47,495 bases of DNA from NCBI RefSeq assembly GCF_902168175.1, contig NZ_CABHOU010000002.1:1-47495 (forward strand). Reading direction: 5' to 3'. Origin of the DNA: an uncultured Chitinophaga sp. (GTDB lineage: Bacteria > Bacteroidota > Bacteroidia > Chitinophagales > Chitinophagaceae). A model generated the notes under the pieces. It saw only the letters and a program-made list of their open reading frames with translations. It was not told the origin of the DNA and did no database searches. The position numbers were made by a program, and so were the translations under genes. Positions 43,716 to 47,495 of the stretch are shown one piece after another. Each line of letters opens with the position of its first letter. The stretch's first letter is position 1.

Positions 43716-44023
43716 TTCGTATGAGTCGTAGATTGGTGCGAAAGAGCCCTGCCGTCCTCAGTCACCTACCGTATATTTTGCATGCTTAAACGCCACGCCC
43801 AACCATTTCGATGAAATTGTCATCTTTTCCGATAGTCTTCGTTCCTGTACCAGCGCTAAAACCTCCCTGCGATTGCCGAATATCAGTATCTTTATCCGGG
43901 TTTAGCCAGATGCCAGGCTTTCATGATCGGACTGTTCCTGTTTACTTGTTTTGAATGTTGTATAAAGAGCTGCCGCCAGTATGGAACGCTCATAGCTGGT
44001 CTTTTATCCAAAACGATTACTTC

Positions 44024-46675
44024 ATGAGGCTGTTACTGAGCATTTGTTTACTATTTGTTTTCAGGTTGGAAGTCCATGCGCAGTCTGACGCAGGGATTCC
44101 ATTACGCATACCCCCAAAGGGATATACTGCCTCGCCGGGCGATACGCTGCTGGTCCGCCGGTTAGCAGAGGCGGCGAGTCTTCTGATCGAGAAGCCGGGT
44201 GAAAATACTGCAGACCTGGAAAACGCCAGGCAGTTGCTGGATGCAGCGATCGATCTTTGCACCCAGTTAAAAGATGAAAAAGCAAAACTGACAGTTCACA
44301 AACTGAGGGCAGATTGGGCCTATTGGTCCCAAAACTGGGCGGAGTTAACGAAGGAACTGCAGTGGGTCGCCCCGCAACACCGTTTAGGCTTGGTAAGAAT
44401 CCTGACAGGATATTATGCCCAACAGTCCAAAGATCAACATGCGTCTGACAGTATACTGCACTACGCGTTCCTGATGAAAGAGTATGCCACCAAATTCAGG
44501 GATCACAGCACGGCAAATGAAGCGCAATATTATATTGCGCTGGGGTACTTGCGGAAAAATCAACTAAAAGAAGGGAAGCGGCATTTCCTGAAAATGGCCG
44601 ACTACCACCGTGGAAACAATGATAGGGATAATGAGATATTTGTTTGGCAGGCCCTGGCAGCTACGCTCACCGGCGATGATACCACCCATCCCACAAAAAA
44701 GGAATGCCTTTTCAGGGTGATAGAACTGTCGAGGGCATCAAAGAACAACAGGCGTCTGGTTATCGGATTGTCGGATATGGGTGAATTGCTGATCTGGAAA
44801 GGCGAGCTCGATGCAGCAGAAGTCTTTATGCTGGAATTGGACACCCTGCAGGCAACTATCGGAGAAACTAAGCGGTATAAAACTTTTGAGATACTTAGCA
44901 AACTATACGAGGCGAAACGCAATGAGGCGAAGGCGCTGTTTTATGCAAAGGAAGCATTGACAAATGCGCAAATCACAGAAAACAGCCCTCAACTCAACGG
45001 GATATACGAAGGCCGGCTGGCTGAAGTTGAGGCCTCTTTTCAAAAGCCGGATAAATTTCAGGAGCAACTCAGTAAGATCACAAACGGTATGCCCCCCGAT
45101 CAGTTGAAGAACTGGTTCACGATCCTGGCCTATGCTACGGCGCTTAGTGAAAGTAAGGGAGCGGTAACAGCCATTAAATACCTTTTGGAAAGAAGGGACA
45201 AAATACCTGTTCAAACGGAACGTTACGCCATTGAGTTTGACAAACATATGGGGCAGTTTTACCTGGCGGCCGGTGATTATCATAAAGCGATCTATTATCT
45301 GAATGATGCCGAAAAAAAATTGCCCGCGATGGATTATCAACTGGATAACCTTACTTCGGATATCTACTATTTACTCGCTAACGTAAGTTACGAAATGGGG
45401 CATTACCAGCAGGCGCTCCTTTACCTGCAAAAAGGTGAATCTAAAGTCCCGCGTGCCCGCCTGCAGCTAACACGGCAAATTCATGCCGAATTCATGTGGT
45501 ATAAAGTGAATAACTCTTTACACCAATATCTGAATGCTATCCGGCATTTCTCCGAACATAAACGTTTGAGCGATAGTTTGTTTAACAGCGAAAAAATGGG
45601 ACAGTTGGAGGCATTGAATGTTCGCTACCAAATGGCGAAAAGACAACAGGAGCTGGATCAGAAGGCGAATGAAATTGTATGGCTCACAGAAACAGGACGA
45701 CTGCGGGAAACGCTGCTGAACGAAACCCGGACAAACGCCCGCAGGCGCGACCAGTTGCAACGCGGGTATATTGCCAGTGCGCAAAGCCAGGCCAGGCAAC
45801 GTGGTGATTCGCTGAAGCACGCCGAAGAAACATACAGTTTGCTTAACCGCGAATGGGGCTTACAAAAGAACTTGCTGAAACAGGCCCGGAATACGCGAAA
45901 TCTTATTTTCGGAGGCGGGGTGCTGCTGGTATTACTGCTGGTACTTATTTTCAGCCGCTACCGTCTTAAGCAACGCAGTAACCGGCAACTGGAGAAGCAG
46001 CGGGAACTGATTTCTGACAAAAACGCTTCCCTGCAAAAGTTACTGGGCGAAAAAGAGTGGTTGTTGAAAGAGGTACATCACCGCGTAAAGAATAACCTGC
46101 AGGTGGTCATGAGCCTGCTGAATATCCAATCGTACTACCTGCAGGACGATACCGCTATTTCGGCCATAAGGGATAGTCAACACCGCGTAAACGCCATTTC
46201 ACTGATACATAAAAAGCTGTACCAGTCAGACAATCCTGCGATGGTGGATATGCCGCATTACATCAAAGAGCTTACGGAGCATTTAAGCGAATATGCTGAC
46301 CAAAGCCGGCTGGTACGGTTTGATCTTAACATAGATGATATAGTATTAGACATTGGCAAAGCTTTGCCAATCGGACTTATCCTGAATGAATCGATCACTA
46401 ACTGTTTCAAATACGCCTTTAATGGCAGGCAAGAGGGATTGATCAGTGTCCGGATGCACGAGGACTACAACGGCAGCATTACACTGTTAATTGCCGACGA
46501 CGGTATAGGGATCGTTGATAACGACCGGGTACGCGAGGGCGATTCGCTGGGAATGAGCCTGATGAAAGGTCTCGCCTCGGATATGGATGGCACATTGATG
46601 ATTAATAGCGCGGAGGGACGGGGTACAACGATCACTGTGCTATTTAAACCTGAAGATAAAAAAGCCGCAGTGTGA
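44024..46675 (+). CDS. TPR-containing sensor histidine kinase (HisKA_2 type)
   Basis: Membrane sensor kinase of 883 residues from the ATG at 44024, which gives a signal peptide (MRLLLSICLLFVFRLEVHAQ); an upstream ATG at 43955 would add 23 polar residues. The periplasmic part (about 40-560) is helical with tetratricopeptide-like repeats, followed by a coiled coil and one membrane helix (LIFGGGVLLVLLLVLIFS). The kinase core has the HisKA_2 motif HHRVKNN (685-691), an N-box (LNESITNCFKYAF), the G1 motif DDGIG and GMSLMKGL. It lacks receiver or DNA-binding domains. A paralogue follows after 28 bp. Confidence 0.92.
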   Translation: MRLLLSICLLFVFRLEVHAQSDAGIPLRIPPKGYTASPGDTLLVRRLAEAASLLIEKPGENTADLENARQLLDAAIDLCTQLKDEKAKLTVHKLRADWAYWSQNWAELTKELQWVAPQHRLGLVRILTGYYAQQSKDQHASDSILHYAFLMKEYATKFRDHSTANEAQYYIALGYLRKNQLKEGKRHFLKMADYHRGNNDRDNEIFVWQALAATLTGDDTTHPTKKECLFRVIELSRASKNNRRLVIGLSDMGELLIWKGELDAAEVFMLELDTLQATIGETKRYKTFEILSKLYEAKRNEAKALFYAKEALTNAQITENSPQLNGIYEGRLAEVEASFQKPDKFQEQLSKITNGMPPDQLKNWFTILAYATALSESKGAVTAIKYLLERRDKIPVQTERYAIEFDKHMGQFYLAAGDYHKAIYYLNDAEKKLPAMDYQLDNLTSDIYYLLANVSYEMGHYQQALLYLQKGESKVPRARLQLTRQIHAEFMWYKVNNSLHQYLNAIRHFSEHKRLSDSLFNSEKMGQLEALNVRYQMAKRQQELDQKANEIVWLTETGRLRETLLNETRTNARRRDQLQRGYIASAQSQARQRGDSLKHAEETYSLLNREWGLQKNLLKQARNTRNLIFGGGVLLVLLLVLIFSRYRLKQRSNRQLEKQRELISDKNASLQKLLGEKEWLLKEVHHRVKNNLQVVMSLLNIQSYYLQDDTAISAIRDSQHRVNAISLIHKKLYQSDNPAMVDMPHYIKELTEHLSEYADQSRLVRFDLNIDDIVLDIGKALPIGLILNESITNCFKYAFNGRQEGLISVRMHEDYNGSITLLIADDGIGIVDNDRVREGDSLGMSLMKGLASDMDGTLMINSAEGRGTTITVLFKPEDKKAAV

Positions 46676-46703
46676 AATACCTTGTCAATTTAAATAGCCT
46701 GTA

Positions 46704-47495
46704 ATGAGGTGGTGCCTGATATGTTTATTATTATTCCTGTTTACAATGCCTGCCAAAGCGCAAATGCACCGCGCGCGCCTCATGCAGGGCATAAATACCG
46801 TCTCACCACGGGATACAACATTGGCAAACCAAATGCTGGAGCTGGCGAAGTACTGTATTTCCAAGCCCGAAGAAAGGGTAGCAGATCTCGACAGTGCCAG
46901 GCAACTGATTCGCAACGCAACGCTTATTTGCCGGCAATTAAAATATCAGCGGGGTTTGGAGACAGCCGAATACCTTAGTTCCAGGGTAGCGATAGAATCC
47001 GGGGACATAGCGCAGATGAAGGTCTTCTTACCCAAATTGTCCCTGTCCGACCGGCTTTATTTCATGCGTGGATTATCTTACGCCTACCGGCAGAGCAGCA
47101 GTCGGAGTGCGCAGGACAGCGCCTTGCACTATGCCTTTCTGGCTCAAAAAACAGCCCTCGATAACGGACTTTTTGACGATGCGAACGGCATGAACGTGTA
47201 CATAGCCATGTGTTATTTCTCCCAGGAAGATTTTGTAACCGGAAAGCAGTACTGGCTGTCGATGACCAGGTACGCGCATGAAAAAAATGATCCCCAGCGG
47301 GTGTTTGAAACAATTGCCGGCCTGATTAGTTATTTACCCCCTTCCGATACTTCTTTTCCTACCTGCAGCGACCTGCTTGATTCAATAATTGTATTGGGAG
47401 GTGATAGCGGGGGGCACACGCCATGGGAAAAGTACCAGGTTGCCCAGGCACATTTCAGAAAGGGTGAAATAGCCGAAGCTGAACGCGTGTTGTTA
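46704..47495 (+). CDS. TPR-containing sensor histidine kinase paralogue, 3' end outside the window
   Basis: Open frame of 264 codons from the ATG at 46704 that runs off the right end of the window without a stop. The leader MRWCLICLLLFLFTMPAKAQ is a signal peptide. The sequence that follows aligns with the N-terminal sensor part of the previous kinase: compare ADLDSARQLIRNATLICRQLK with its ADLENARQLLDAAIDLCTQLK, and SALHYAFLAQ with its SILHYAFLMK. By homology the missing part should hold a membrane helix and a HisKA_2 kinase core, which cannot be verified here. It begins 28 bp after the preceding stop. Confidence 0.85.
   Translation, partial: MRWCLICLLLFLFTMPAKAQMHRARLMQGINTVSPRDTTLANQMLELAKYCISKPEERVADLDSARQLIRNATLICRQLKYQRGLETAEYLSSRVAIESGDIAQMKVFLPKLSLSDRLYFMRGLSYAYRQSSSRSAQDSALHYAFLAQKTALDNGLFDDANGMNVYIAMCYFSQEDFVTGKQYWLSMTRYAHEKNDPQRVFETIAGLISYLPPSDTSFPTCSDLLDSIIVLGGDSGGHTPWEKYQVAQAHFRKGEIAEAERVLL

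Overview
The window reads as chromosomal DNA of a Bacteroidota bacterium, most likely a Chitinophaga-like member of the Chitinophagaceae. The reasons are two SusC/SusD outer-membrane nutrient uptake pairs whose SusC proteins carry an N-terminal STN signalling domain, a FecI-type sigma factor with a FecR-type anti-sigma factor, lipoproteins with a Bacteroidota-style lipobox, two secreted proteins ending in a type IX secretion (T9SS) sorting domain, few Shine-Dalgarno sequences, and promoter-like TAnnTTTG boxes. No rRNA, tRNA, CRISPR array or insertion sequence was seen.

Region 1 (1-16230, all + strand) holds two nutrient-uptake loci. The first is SusC (open at the left window edge), SusD and a secreted metzincin-type zinc protease. 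After a terminator and a small acidic protein comes the second: ECF sigma factor, FecR anti-sigma, SusC, SusD and a TlpA-like thioredoxin. This is the usual cell-surface signalling layout, in which the substrate-bound SusC signals through FecR to the sigma factor. Region 2 (16270-25719) has a fatty acid hydroxylase-type membrane protein, an AraC regulator, a secreted GH5 glycoside hydrolase with a C-terminal carbohydrate-binding-like domain, and a tandem pair of 864-residue T9SS-exported proteins. Each of the pair has two discoidin (F5/8C) and two FN3 domains in front of a gluzincin-like HEIGH metallopeptidase domain.

Region 3 (25844-32788) is the most unusual. A lone receiver protein and an AlkC-like DNA glycosylase with an Ig-like tail lie next to a complete His-Xaa-Ser (Hxs) radical-SAM system in the order hxsA-hxsD-hxsB-hxsC on the minus strand. 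The four genes are tightly coupled and visibly AT-richer than the flanks. HxsA carries seven consecutive His-Xaa-Ser tripeptides and a C-terminal peptidoglycan-binding-like domain, and two radical SAM enzymes are available to modify it. A divergent AraC-type regulator shares its upstream region.

Region 4 (32800-40159) is a run of small housekeeping or unknown genes: an Ig-like protein, YhcH/YiaL family, 2'-5' RNA ligase family, PAP2 phosphatase, a DUF4303-like protein, EcsC, lipoproteins and others. The intergenic stretch at about 33463-33625 is built from repeats in strict 11/22-bp register: two palindromic boxes, two further 22-bp-spaced boxes and six GATATA boxes exactly 11 bp apart. Region 5 (40330-47495) has a DPP-IV-like S9 peptidase, an HSL-family esterase, and two tandem paralogous TPR-histidine kinases, the second cut by the right window edge.
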